The notes beneath the pieces are model-generated. The model saw nothing but the letters and a program-made list of their open reading frames with translations. It was not told the DNA's origin and ran no database searches. From NCBI RefSeq assembly GCF_005377625.1, contig NZ_CP040098.1, positions 2,435,279-2,499,278 of the forward strand: a stretch of 64,000 nucleotides of DNA, written 5' to 3'. How positions within the stretch are numbered: the stretch's first letter is position 1; each line of letters starts with the position of its first letter. The position numbers were made by a program, and so were the translations under genes. This stretch comes from Desulfoglaeba alkanexedens ALDC (GTDB lineage Bacteria; Desulfobacterota; Syntrophobacteria; Syntrophobacterales; DSM-9756). Shown here one piece after another: positions 17,501 to 25,259 of this stretch.

Positions 17501-19622
17501 CGTCGTCCGAAGTCAGAGAAACCTTGACCTGCCCGTCTCCGACAGCAGGTTGAACTTCGTAGATCACCATGGCATCCATATCGTGGTCGGCGCCTTGTTC
17601 GACATCTTCAAAGTTGATGCGGAATTTCGCAGAAGTCATGTTCCCGTCAGCATCATAGGTGATCTCATCCACGTAGAAATCGACGATCTGATTGGAAGGG
17701 CAATAGGCGTCTGCGGCGCAGTCGGAGATGTGCAGGCCGTCGTCGTCTTGAGTGATCGTGCACCGATCGGCACAGGCGGCTTTCACTCCGTGGGATCCGC
17801 TCACGGATTTCCCGATGGGGATGATTCGCGCGAAACCGCTTCCCGCCTTGATGTTGATGTCGGGAACCGGCGAAGAAATGGGGACCACGTAGGTGGTCAC
17901 ATCTTCCATCCCTTCGGCTTCGGCGATCTTCGTCTTGCCATAATAAGCCACGGCCGCCGAGTAATAGCTTCCCTGCTTGGTCGGCTCTTCAGGGCACAAT
18001 CCCCGAATGGACGACAGGTTGGCGACATTTTTGGGCGTGCAGATGAAATCGTAGACCGATCCGCTTTCTCCGATGAACCAGGAACCTCCCGCCAGCGATT
18101 CGTGAGTCCCGATGGTATTCACCAGCTCGCTCACGTCCAGGTCTTCCAGGTCGCCCGTGAAGGACCCGAAATCCGGGTCGGCCCCCGGCACCTGGTCCGA
18201 ATCGTAGCTGGGGTTGATATCGCTCAAGACGATGAGCGACGGTTTGGCGCACCACGGGAAGATGTCATAGGGCTGGAGATAATCAGCACCTTTACGAATG
18301 CCCCAATCCGGCTTCGAAAGTTTGAGACCCGCGTCGTCGTCGTTGGTGGTGTAGTTGAACGCATCGGTGGGAGACCCTTTCCCCGAGAGGTACCGGAGTG
18401 CTTCGTACATCATCTCGGCCACGGGATTGCCCCACATACGGCATTCGCCCTCGCTCAGCGGCCGATCCGTGATCCAGCCGCAGGTGCTACCGTCCGAGTC
18501 CCCGTAGGAATAGTCCGAATAGCTAAATCCCACGGGCCTGAGCCGATCCAGCGTCATGATGATGTTGCCTCGATCGCTTTCCGACGTCTGAAAGATTCCC
18601 GATTGGGCATCGATTTCATCCAGCACGCTCCAGATGTTTTTTCGAAGCACGCCTCCGCTCAGGTTCTTGGTGTTCGACCCGGTGAGCAGTCCGAAGTAGA
18701 GGGGCGCTCGTTCCACGCAGATCCCGTCGTTCGGGCCGCAACCGGCATCCGTCTGACATGGGATCGATGTCTTCGAGCAGACCTTCGATCCATCGCCTTC
18801 CCCGTATTTCTGGAGCAGCCCGATGGGTTTCGCTACACCGCCACCCCCGGGATAGACTTTGCAATAATGTTGCTCCAGCCCTTTGTCCGCGTCCACGCTG
18901 CACACCTGGACCCGAACGAAGCGGTAGTAATCGGGAGTCACCGGCCCGCTGCAGACCGGGCGTTCGGTGGTCGCCCAGTCCCAGACCCTGTGGGAATCGT
19001 TTAATGCCACGAGGATCTTGTGGGCCTCCCCTTCATTAAGGCTGGTGACACAGAAAAGATGCCGGTTTCCCGAGGTAGGTGCTTCATAAGGCGTGAGCCG
19101 GCGGGTATCGTCTCCGGCGTATTCTTTTCCCCAGCTGTGGGAATCCTGCGGGATATAGACCCCCTCCAGGACGGTTTCACTGGTATTGTCGGCGATCCGT
19201 TGGCCGCCGTAGAGCACGCGCTTCAGGATATCCATCCGCGACATGGAGAGCCAGTTCAGGAAGTTGCCGCTCCATTCGTCCGTGCCGCCGCAGTACTTGT
19301 CCGCCGTATACCGTTCCGGAATGAACCGTTCTGTCCCCGTGGTCGTGTACGTATAGCACTTGTAAGGATCGAAATATCCATAATAGTCAATGGAATGCTT
19401 GTAGCCCACGTCGATCTTGCCGTCTTCGTCGAGATCCTGAGCGTCGTTGTAGGCTTCATAGTAGAGCTTGTGGTCTCGTCCCATGATCAGCATGACCATG
19501 GGGGATGCGCCCGCGGAAATGAACGGCGGCGGATCGCATTGCCCCGCGAGGACATCCGGGGCCCCACCGGGTGAGACCAGGAAGGTAAAAATGGTGAGAG
19601 AAACGATGAAGCGTCTTTTCAT
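14571..19622 (-). CDS. pilY1: PilY1-type type IV pilus tip adhesin
   Basis: 1683 residues, larger than the approximately 1160 of Pseudomonas PilY1. Signal peptide MKRRFIVSLTIFTFLVSPGG, then the PilY1-type N-terminus (SPMVMLIMGRDHKLYYEAYN). The C-terminal third carries the PilY1 beta-propeller, with KVVYVGANDGMLHAF, AYIPGNLL, VYFAIDVTDP and YLGDLNGNFYGLKF. Several Asp-rich EF-hand or dockerin-like loops occur (DLDEDGKIDVG, DKDGDGIPDSY, DFDGDGTVDGSDAESLIDW), suggesting calcium binding. About 44 cysteines are present, many in clusters. ATG 19622 is chosen because the signal peptide begins there. PilY1 is a calcium-dependent tip protein in adhesion and retraction control. Confidence 0.92.
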   Translation of the reverse strand: MKRRFIVSLTIFTFLVSPGGAPDVLAGQCDPPPFISAGASPMVMLIMGRDHKLYYEAYNDAQDLDEDGKIDVGYKHSIDYYGYFDPYKCYTYTTTGTERFIPERYTADKYCGGTDEWSGNFLNWLSMSRMDILKRVLYGGQRIADNTSETVLEGVYIPQDSHSWGKEYAGDDTRRLTPYEAPTSGNRHLFCVTSLNEGEAHKILVALNDSHRVWDWATTERPVCSGPVTPDYYRFVRVQVCSVDADKGLEQHYCKVYPGGGGVAKPIGLLQKYGEGDGSKVCSKTSIPCQTDAGCGPNDGICVERAPLYFGLLTGSNTKNLSGGVLRKNIWSVLDEIDAQSGIFQTSESDRGNIIMTLDRLRPVGFSYSDYSYGDSDGSTCGWITDRPLSEGECRMWGNPVAEMMYEALRYLSGKGSPTDAFNYTTNDDDAGLKLSKPDWGIRKGADYLQPYDIFPWCAKPSLIVLSDINPSYDSDQVPGADPDFGSFTGDLEDLDVSELVNTIGTHESLAGGSWFIGESGSVYDFICTPKNVANLSSIRGLCPEEPTKQGSYYSAAVAYYGKTKIAEAEGMEDVTTYVVPISSPVPDINIKAGSGFARIIPIGKSVSGSHGVKAACADRCTITQDDDGLHISDCAADAYCPSNQIVDFYVDEITYDADGNMTSAKFRINFEDVEQGADHDMDAMVIYEVQPAVGDGQVKVSLTSDDAAGSIDQVLGFIISGTTEDGVFLPVKDKDVSEEDSDTPSAVSSLEDDRTWPKTFTLSGSPSGVLKNPLWYAAKWGGFDDINGNDVPDLQAEWDKDGDGIPDSYVANPLKLEEKLEEAFVAIPSKGGSAGAVATVIQEVLGEDLVIRGAFTTYEDDPSRYLWKGHLEAYWPYEGCSDYTDQSACEKLAGCKWFGDKCIGEIYSFQKDVNIGKFCADAGHTGGHCWDAGTYLTSSGRKIFTMINGEQKDLKATESTVVSALENDIDFDGDGTVDGSDAESLIDWMHGVWDGSWTGVARDRQGWLLGDIVYSSPVVVGPPSVGAVDPNIAGDCSCECGVDTDCEKTCFYCYRTVQTDRPKVVYVGANDGMLHAFTAGVWWEDPNPAADNDSDGSADESHWIYDPNEPDSRCDGQPCTGKAEVGKERWAYIPGNLLSEVKELARAGYGTPSGCAHRTMVDLSPTAWEVFIDHDGNGSREWRTVIIGGERGGGDVYFAIDVTDPDSPQVLWEYSVLRNLFLPPATGSDAAETPFRNLDVYNYAKTLPVSWSVPYVGHLTLPSSLTLAADDRVEPLEPGLPSVSANRARGASDLSGWFAFMGSGTRVFNLDDFPAALTDDQKRATLKPYLLTIDIEKGINVFQFLWPQILDHWSEKWPDKTSGSNTIPYAMGDPVVLDVWNQVGAVLSDGSIDHIYLGDLNGNFYGLKFNLESAKGLKLDVWRTKDLSDTSNLFRSDRQPVTVMPVAAFDEHRNLRLFFGTGKFENILGSSDDKTDPARMSFYGLKDSTLRPSDFTGGFTTPGGLDVKADFHCLTSTFETGCSWLQSDGSPDCCESVCPSGCWNCVYDLLSPGERVVDSALVAGGTVFFTTFVPKNDPCSAGGDAFLYAVDYLCGVPKRDSFEDSSFTEVTTTPDQLDTGEYTAVVEGDKVTAYVLKIGQGMPSRPVMNSSGELIVQTSGTAIHWLHVDVGPTVKAMGWKVK

Positions 19623-19763
19623 GGCGTTCCGTCCGCGGATGAAGAAGCGTTGGCTGGGAAAGCGTTTGAGGCGACCCTGGCTTGAGTGCGCCTCCGATCT
19701 TTCCCGAGGTTGGGCATGGTTGTTGCGTAAATCACAAGACAAGAGGATGGCCGGTACGGGCGC

Positions 19764-19922
19764 AATACAACTCAGGTTGTGGATCGACCCCTCGTTCCCA
19801 AGCTCCAGCTTGGGAACGCCCTTACCGAAGCTGGAGCTTCTGCACAGTTGTGTTCCCAAGCTCCAGCTTGGGAACAAGAAGCAAAAGATCTGCACGAATA
19901 CAACTTCAGGTTATGAATCGGA
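19764..19922. repeat. A-module repeat between imperfect 23-bp direct repeats
   Basis: 19792-19880 is an A module (hairpins TTCCCAAGCTCCAGCTTGGG and GAAGCTGGAGCTTC). It is flanked by AATACAACTCAGGTTGTGG (from 19764) and AATACAACTTCAGGTTATGA (from 19899), which are near-identical direct repeats. It occupies the divergent intergenic region between pilY1 and the GT2 gene. Confidence 0.8.
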
Positions 19923-19994
19923 AGGTTCCATGCTTCTCTTTAGAAGATTCCGGGCGGGACGGCGGGAAAAGCGGTCGAGCGTGCAAGGAGCGTC

Positions 19995-20855
19995 ATGAGC
20001 AAGGTGTCTATTGTCATTCCTGCCTACAATGAGGCGCTGAACATCGGGAACACCATATCGGAAATCCGTGAGATTCTTCCCGATGCGGAAATCCTCGTGG
20101 TGGACGACGGTTCTACGGACGACACGGCCGAAGCGGCTCGAAAGGCCGGAGCCTATGTTTGGAGCCACCCGTACAACATCGGCAACGGGGCTGCCGTGAA
20201 AACAGGTATCCGGCTGGTTTCCGGAGACAAGGTCGTTCTCATGGACGGCGACGGCCAGCATCATCCGGCCGACCTTCCCAAGCTGCTCGAAGCCGCGCAG
20301 AAATTTGACATGGTGGTAGGGGCGCGGCTCTCCGACGGGCATGCCAACGGTTTCCGCCGATGGGCCAACCGGTTTTACAACACGCTAGCCCGGTACGCCA
20401 CCAAGTTTCCCGTCAAGGACCTGACATCCGGCTACCGCGTTTTCGACCGGGAGACGGTGCTACGCTACCTTTATCTACTGCCCAACACCTTTTCCTATCC
20501 CACCACCATCACCCTGGCTTACTTGAGGAGCGGCCGCACGGTCTGTTACGTCCCCGTCCGGGTGAGGCGCCGAAAGGGGAAAAGCAAGATCATGCCCGTT
20601 CGCGACGGCATGCGTTTTTTTCTCATCATCTTGAAGGTCACGACGCTTTTTTCGCCCCTTCGGATCTTTCTGCCGGTGAGCCTGGCTTTTTGGGGCCTGG
20701 GTCTTCTGAACTACGCCTACACGTACGTCACCGCGGGCCGCTTCACCAACATGTCGGCGCTTCTCATGACCACTTCCATCATCCTTTTCATGATGGGCCT
20801 CATCAGCGAACAGATCACCCAGCTCCGCTACGACCGGGTGGAAAACGGAGGGTGA
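19995..20855 (+). CDS. GT2 glycosyltransferase, polyprenyl-phosphate sugar synthase type
   Basis: 286 residues. GT-A fold with SIVIPAYNEALNIG, LVVDDGSTDDT and the metal-binding DxD in LMDGDGQHH (D84, D86); DLTSGYRVFDRE is typical of DPM1-like enzymes. Two C-terminal membrane helices (about 225-247 and 254-275) anchor it. The family transfers a sugar from a nucleotide donor to polyprenyl phosphate. ATG 19995 has GGAG shortly upstream. Together with the TMTC-like protein at 6211 it could supply a lipid-linked sugar donor for pilus glycosylation, or it may serve the adjacent glycan genes; neither is proven. Confidence 0.85.
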   Translation: MSKVSIVIPAYNEALNIGNTISEIREILPDAEILVVDDGSTDDTAEAARKAGAYVWSHPYNIGNGAAVKTGIRLVSGDKVVLMDGDGQHHPADLPKLLEAAQKFDMVVGARLSDGHANGFRRWANRFYNTLARYATKFPVKDLTSGYRVFDRETVLRYLYLLPNTFSYPTTITLAYLRSGRTVCYVPVRVRRRKGKSKIMPVRDGMRFFLIILKVTTLFSPLRIFLPVSLAFWGLGLLNYAYTYVTAGRFTNMSALLMTTSIILFMMGLISEQITQLRYDRVENGG

Positions 20856-20916
20856 ATGGGAAACAGGCTTGAATATTTTCTGGTGTCGAGAAGCAGGCGT
20901 GGCAAGCTAAGTCTTT

Positions 20917-21124
20917 GGTAGCGTTCTAAAGTGTAGACTTTAAGCAGTAAGGTTAACGAAGGTCAAAAAATCCCCCTCTCCCTTGATGGGAGAGGGTTGG
21001 GGTGAGGGTGAGAAAGTTAACGTATGTCAATCAATTACATTCCCCTCCCCTTAATCCCCTCCCACAAGGGGAGGGGAAATAGAATTTGGCATCAAATATT
21101 AGGTCTATTATTTTCTACGCTACC
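20917..21124. mobile_element. Intact 208-bp MITE-like element with 8-bp TIR and 8-bp target duplication
   Basis: Starts GGTAGCGTTCTAAAGTGTAG and ends CTACGCTACC, so the ends form an inverted repeat GGTAGCGT/ACGCTACC. It is flanked by the direct repeat AAGTCTTT (20909-20916 and 21125-21132). Inside are the C end module, a B hairpin block (about 20965-21083) and a distinct right end with GGCATCAAATATTAGG. No coding capacity, so any transposase acts in trans. It lies in the gap between the GT2 and GT4 genes. Confidence 0.85.
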
Positions 21125-21163
21125 AAGTCTTTGTGGTCACGCTGTAAATGAGTCAAGGCGGCA

Positions 21164-22309
21164 TTGCGAAAGAGGTTAAGAAACTTGTCCCGAAGTGTCT
21201 TGGTCATAACCCGCAATTTGCCTCCCCTGGTGGGTGGTATGGAGCGTCTCGGGTGGCACATAGTGAAGGCATTTTCCGAGTCGTTTCATGTTCATGTGAT
21301 CGGTCCGGAGGGATGCGGCAAGTATCTGCCCCGCAAGGTGACTTGTACTGAGGTTCCCCTGCGACCACTGGGAATCTTCTTGGGGAAGACAGCACTTAAC
21401 GCACTCCGGCAGGCGGTTGGGTTTAAGCCTGAAATTACTTTTGCTGGAAGCGGCCTTACAGCGCCGATGGCGTTGGTTGCCGCCCGCCTATCGAGGTCAA
21501 GGTCTTACGCCTATGTCCATGGCCTGGATCTCGTTGTCCCCCGTACGGTGTACCGTTGGTTTTGGTTGCCTTGTCTTCGCTTGTTGGATGGAATCATAGT
21601 CAACAGCCGCGCCACATTTGCAATAGCTGAGCGAGCAGGGATTGCTTCTGAGCGGATCCGAGTGGTGCATCCAGGAGTGACGATGCTCGAACTGGAAGCC
21701 CGAGCCGCGTCCTGGTTCCGCTCGGCCTACGGGGTGGGAGATCGACCCATGCTGCTTTCTGTGGGGCGCCTTACCCGTCGGAAGGGACTCATGCACTTTG
21801 TGGCTCGAGTGCTCCCAACGATAGTTCGAAAAAAACCGACCGCCTGCCTCTATATCGTCGGCGACGTTCCTAGAGGTGCACTGATGGCGGAGGCTGAGGA
21901 ACCCGAAGACATTCTTCGCGCAGCCCGTTCTGCAGGGGTTTCGAAAAATGTTTGCTGGCTCGGCCACCTGCCGGATGAAGCGCTGCAGAAAGCCTATGCG
22001 GCTTCCGACGTCCATGTTTTTCCGGTCCAAGATCTCCCAAACGATCCTGAGGGTTTTGGAATGGTTGCTTTGGAGGCTGCCGCCTTTGGGACGCCGACCG
22101 TGGCCTACGCCGTGGGAGGCGTTGTGGATGCTGTAGCGGATGGTGTCTCCGGGTTCCTTGTGGCGCCGGGAGATACTGCGGCTTTGGCCGAAGCCGTGCT
22201 GAGCTTGATGGATAAGCCGATGCCCAGGGAGAAGGTTCGCCGATTTGCAGAAGGCTTTGCGTGGCCTCGGTTCAACAAAGCCATCGTGCGTGCCGTTGGA
22301 GCGGATTGA
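21164..22309 (+). CDS. GT4-family glycosyltransferase
   Basis: 381 residues with a GT-B fold: glycine-rich NLPPLVGGMERLGWHI, LLSVGRLTRRKGL at the start of the second domain, and the E-x7-E donor motif EGFGMVALE followed by AFGTPTVAYAVGG. Such retaining enzymes build exopolysaccharide, O-antigen or protein-linked glycans. Start is taken as TTG 21164 with AAGGCGG just upstream; no better in-frame ATG precedes the conserved N-terminus. Its stop overlaps the start of a truncated methyltransferase gene (ATGA-type), indicating a former operon. Sugar specificity cannot be read from the sequence. Confidence 0.87.
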   Translation: MRKRLRNLSRSVLVITRNLPPLVGGMERLGWHIVKAFSESFHVHVIGPEGCGKYLPRKVTCTEVPLRPLGIFLGKTALNALRQAVGFKPEITFAGSGLTAPMALVAARLSRSRSYAYVHGLDLVVPRTVYRWFWLPCLRLLDGIIVNSRATFAIAERAGIASERIRVVHPGVTMLELEARAASWFRSAYGVGDRPMLLSVGRLTRRKGLMHFVARVLPTIVRKKPTACLYIVGDVPRGALMAEAEEPEDILRAARSAGVSKNVCWLGHLPDEALQKAYAASDVHVFPVQDLPNDPEGFGMVALEAAAFGTPTVAYAVGGVVDAVADGVSGFLVAPGDTAALAEAVLSLMDKPMPREKVRRFAEGFAWPRFNKAIVRAVGAD

Positions 22310-22551
22310 TGAATCGGCGCCCCCATGCGGTTGGTGACCTCTCTTCCCGGTATCTCAAGGCGCAGAAGATCGAAAGGCTCTTGGGCCTTACGCAGCGCTG
22401 TAGGCCGATCCGGCTTCTCGACATCGGGGCTGGTTCCGGGGGGATCGCACACTACTTCGCCACCCGGGCATGTGGAGAATACACCGTAACCGCTGTGGAT
22501 GTGGTGGATGGGTGCGGATCTTTTAGAACGACATCCAGGGTGACCCTCTGA
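22309..22551 (+). pseudogene. SAM-dependent methyltransferase, 3'-truncated by repeat F
   Basis: Starts at ATG 22309 overlapping the GT4 stop. About 68 residues are genuine: SSRYLKAQKIERLLGL, motif I IRLLDIGAGSGGIAHYFA, and the acidic residue region VTAVDVVDG. From base 22511 the sequence becomes the F repeat, which adds 13 foreign codons (GSFRTTSRVTL at the end) and a stop. Class I methyltransferases need about 200 residues, so this is an inactive remnant. It probably once modified a sugar or lipid in the same glycan pathway. Confidence 0.8.
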
Positions 22552-22634
22552 GGTAGATCCAGATGGCCTTGAAGCAGCAAGCGCATCAGCTCCGTTTCCC
22601 CTCGTTCCCAAGCTGGAGCTTGGGAACGAGGGGA
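22511..22634. repeat. F repeat, 118-bp unit shared with 12948-13065
   Basis: From GGTGCGGATCTTTTAGAACG to the A-type hairpin GTTCCCAAGCTGGAGCTTGG the sequence matches the reverse strand at 12948-13065 with only about one difference in the inner part (GTAGAT versus GTAGAA). Both copies begin at exactly the same base, which looks like a defined element end. 22635-22800 holds no gene but has an inverted repeat TGCCCGGTTT/AAACCGGGCA (22705-22714, 22756-22765). Confidence 0.87.
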
Positions 22635-22800
22635 AAATTCACCCCCGAAACCCCCTTCGGAGCCCGAAATCACCCCCTGGGTTCGCGAAAACCAAATCCT
22701 TCAATGCCCGGTTTTCAAGGCTTTACAGGGGCTCCGGAAATTGCTGTTGAGGAACAAACCGGGCATCTGCCCAAGAACTCCATTTCACCTTCGTGCCAGG

Positions 22801-24096
22801 TCAAGGCAGGCATTGATCAGCTCCTGTTGGTTGAATCCTTTCCGTGGCGTTTGCGGGAATGTTGAGAAGTAAAACAAGCATGGTCACAGCCATCCCTGCT
22901 TCCGCTGCATAGGTTGCCAAGGCTGCACCTTGCCAGCCCCATACTGGTATCCAGTAACAATTGAGCAAGATGTTCAATCCTCCGCCCAAGACGACGGCAA
23001 CCATTGCAGTGCCTTGGCGGCCGCTTGTTGCCAAGGCATACTGCATCAGCAAACGCGGGGTGGTGGCAAGAGGTAGCCAGGCCAGCCAGCGCGTGGTAAC
23101 AATGGTGTGAGAGTAATCGCCACCGAGCAGCCGTGCCATCCAAGGGGCACCGAGAAAAAGTGCAGAACCAACGGCCAGGGCGTAGCCCAAAGTCCAGGGC
23201 GCAAGCGGAAGCACGGCACGCCGAGTGCCTTGGAGGCCTCTTATTCCGATGTGGAAAAGCCTGGGGGCTGCGGCATTGAGGAGTGCATGGAGCGGCAGGA
23301 AGGCCATACCGGAGAATCGATAGCCTGCGGCATAACTGCCTGCGTGGGTAAGGGAATCCATGCGGGCTAGCATGAACTTATCCGCATCCCCATACAAGCT
23401 CTCGCCGACGCCCCAGATACTAAACGGTAAGCCGTCGAAAAACCATTTTTGGAGCAATGATCGGGCCGGCATGCTGGGCTTGCCCAGATCCTGTTGGATC
23501 AGACGCAGGGCATACATCGCCGCAACAAGGCTTGCCCCAGCGTAACAATAGGACCACAAGACGAGGGGGGGTTCAACTGAGGGCTGTGTAGTGCTCCACA
23601 GGAGGAATCCCGCGGCCGCCACCAGTCGGAAGAAAACGGGGGTCGATTGCAGTCGGGCCGCTCTTCCCATCCGCTGAAAGCCTCGGTAGGCGTAGGAAGC
23701 GGCATTGGCCGTTGTGCCGAAAATCAATTCCCCAAGCCCCACGGCGACCACGGCCGAGTAAGGAACAGAGGGAATGGGTAGTGTCCAGGCAAGTACCAGA
23801 TAAACCAGCATCAAGAGGGGCGTGCTAAGCCCAAGCAGCGCCAGGGTGGCTCCCCACGCCTGTGGAAAGCTGGACGGTTCTCGGGCAACATCTCGCACGA
23901 TTAATACATGGCCACCGAAGCCGGCAAAGCAACCGACGAAACAGGCCAGAGCAATCAATGCAGTGAAAGCACCATAATCTTCCACTCCCAATGTTCTGGC
24001 GAAGATGATAAAGATGAGTGCCTGCCCCAGCGCGCGCAAACCGAGTCCAAGTCCCATTCTCGCCGTATCGCCCGCCAGTCTTCCGGGTTGCCACAT
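22801..24096 (-). CDS. Wzx-like polysaccharide flippase (MOP superfamily)
   Basis: 431 residues, strongly hydrophobic with about 12-14 predicted membrane segments. The N-terminal part (GLGLGLRALGQALIFIIFAR, VEDYGAFTALIALA) matches the polysaccharide-transporter pattern of the MOP flippases that move lipid-linked oligosaccharides across the inner membrane. The ATG at 24096 has AAGGAC upstream and lies four bases after the stop of the preceding GT4 gene, so the two form an operon. With the neighbouring glycosyltransferases it indicates a Wzx-dependent surface glycan pathway; no Wzy polymerase is visible in the window. Confidence 0.82.
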   Translation of the reverse strand: MWQPGRLAGDTARMGLGLGLRALGQALIFIIFARTLGVEDYGAFTALIALACFVGCFAGFGGHVLIVRDVAREPSSFPQAWGATLALLGLSTPLLMLVYLVLAWTLPIPSVPYSAVVAVGLGELIFGTTANAASYAYRGFQRMGRAARLQSTPVFFRLVAAAGFLLWSTTQPSVEPPLVLWSYCYAGASLVAAMYALRLIQQDLGKPSMPARSLLQKWFFDGLPFSIWGVGESLYGDADKFMLARMDSLTHAGSYAAGYRFSGMAFLPLHALLNAAAPRLFHIGIRGLQGTRRAVLPLAPWTLGYALAVGSALFLGAPWMARLLGGDYSHTIVTTRWLAWLPLATTPRLLMQYALATSGRQGTAMVAVVLGGGLNILLNCYWIPVWGWQGAALATYAAEAGMAVTMLVLLLNIPANATERIQPTGADQCLP

Positions 24097-24100
24097 GGCT

Positions 24101-25168
24101 CTATTGGTCCTTTTGCCCTTCCAAGCATTTGAAATAAATGGGCAGGTAACCATTTATCATGGAGTTCAAGGAAAAGTGTTTCAAAGCTCTCTCACGGGCT
24201 TGCCGCGCCATGGTCTGCCACAATCCTGGGGACAAAGACAACTCTCGGCTGGCCACGGTGAATGCTTCTATGTCGTTCACCGGACAGAGGATTCCCGTCG
24301 ATCCATTTCCCACCACTTCCGGCAGTGACGAAGTCCGTGAGGCGATGACCGGCAAACCGCATGCCATCGCCTCAATCGGTGTCAAGGGCAGTCCTTCCGA
24401 GCGGCTGGGGAACAGGAGTGCATCGGAGGTACGGTAGGCCTTTACCAGTGCCAGTGTGTTCAGCCTTGCTATGCCCCTTGAATTGGATGGTAGTGTATAC
24501 CGACCATGTGCACCGGACCGATCCGCCGTGTAAAGAAGCTCGAAATCCGGCCCCAGTTTCTCAAGAATGGGGGCCAAGAGGTCCACACCTTTGCGCTTCA
24601 TCCAGTTGCCCACATAGACCAGGCGGAACGGGTGGTGAGGCTCACGCTCGGGTCCCGGGGTGAAAGTGTGTTCCACATCGATGCCGTTGGGAATGACGAC
24701 TACGTCCCTACGGCCGGACAACTTCTTCACCTGAAGCGCTACGTGCCGGCTGACGGCCGTAACGACGTCGGCACGCTTCAAGTTGCGTGCTTCTATCGGC
24801 CGGATCCAGATACGGTGATAGATCTTTTGCGGCGGGGTCTTATATGGCATGAAGGCTTGGTCGTGCACGCTGTGGTGGACCGTCACCACGGTACGGAGGT
24901 TCTTGGGGACAAATCGCGGGTGCAGCCAGGAGTTAGTGTGGACGACGTTGGCCCAGGCAGGGGGCTTCGGTATGGGCACCGTCCAGGGGGCGTACTCGGC
25001 GCGCAGGGGTAACCAGGTGATGCCGGCTCGGATGCCACGGCGGCTTAATCCTTCCGCGAGGCGCTCCGTGAAAACATCCGTGCCGCTGCCGGCACGGACC
25101 GTCGGAAACCAGACGGCGGGTTGAGGAACGTTCTTTTTAATCATTCCTTTGTCTTGTGTGTGATTCAA
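24101..25168 (-). CDS. GT4-family glycosyltransferase
   Basis: 355 residues, GT-B fold. Donor-binding half: RLVYVGNWMKRKGVDLLAPI, then SRSEGLPLTPIEAMACGLPV containing the E-x7-E motif. The N-terminal half has VRAGSGTDVFTERLAEGL and VVTVHHSVHD. ATG 25168 is used; a second ATG at residue 9 is possible. It is followed four bases later by the flippase gene. Substrate unknown. A deleted paralogue lies immediately upstream on the same strand (25260-25701). Confidence 0.87.
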   Translation of the reverse strand: MNHTQDKGMIKKNVPQPAVWFPTVRAGSGTDVFTERLAEGLSRRGIRAGITWLPLRAEYAPWTVPIPKPPAWANVVHTNSWLHPRFVPKNLRTVVTVHHSVHDQAFMPYKTPPQKIYHRIWIRPIEARNLKRADVVTAVSRHVALQVKKLSGRRDVVVIPNGIDVEHTFTPGPEREPHHPFRLVYVGNWMKRKGVDLLAPILEKLGPDFELLYTADRSGAHGRYTLPSNSRGIARLNTLALVKAYRTSDALLFPSRSEGLPLTPIEAMACGLPVIASRTSSLPEVVGNGSTGILCPVNDIEAFTVASRELSLSPGLWQTMARQARERALKHFSLNSMINGYLPIYFKCLEGQKDQ

Positions 25169-25259
25169 GCTGGGATCCTCCAGTCTTTAGTCGAACGGTG
25201 CCCAGCGACTGGATCTTCTGATTTCAAGTTTCTCCTGACAACCGGGTCAGAAGCAATTT

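Noticed and set aside
16149..19004. A 951-codon open frame antisense to pilY1
   Set aside because: No domain or ribosome site; pilY1 on the other strand is clear. Long antisense frames are expected from codon bias here.
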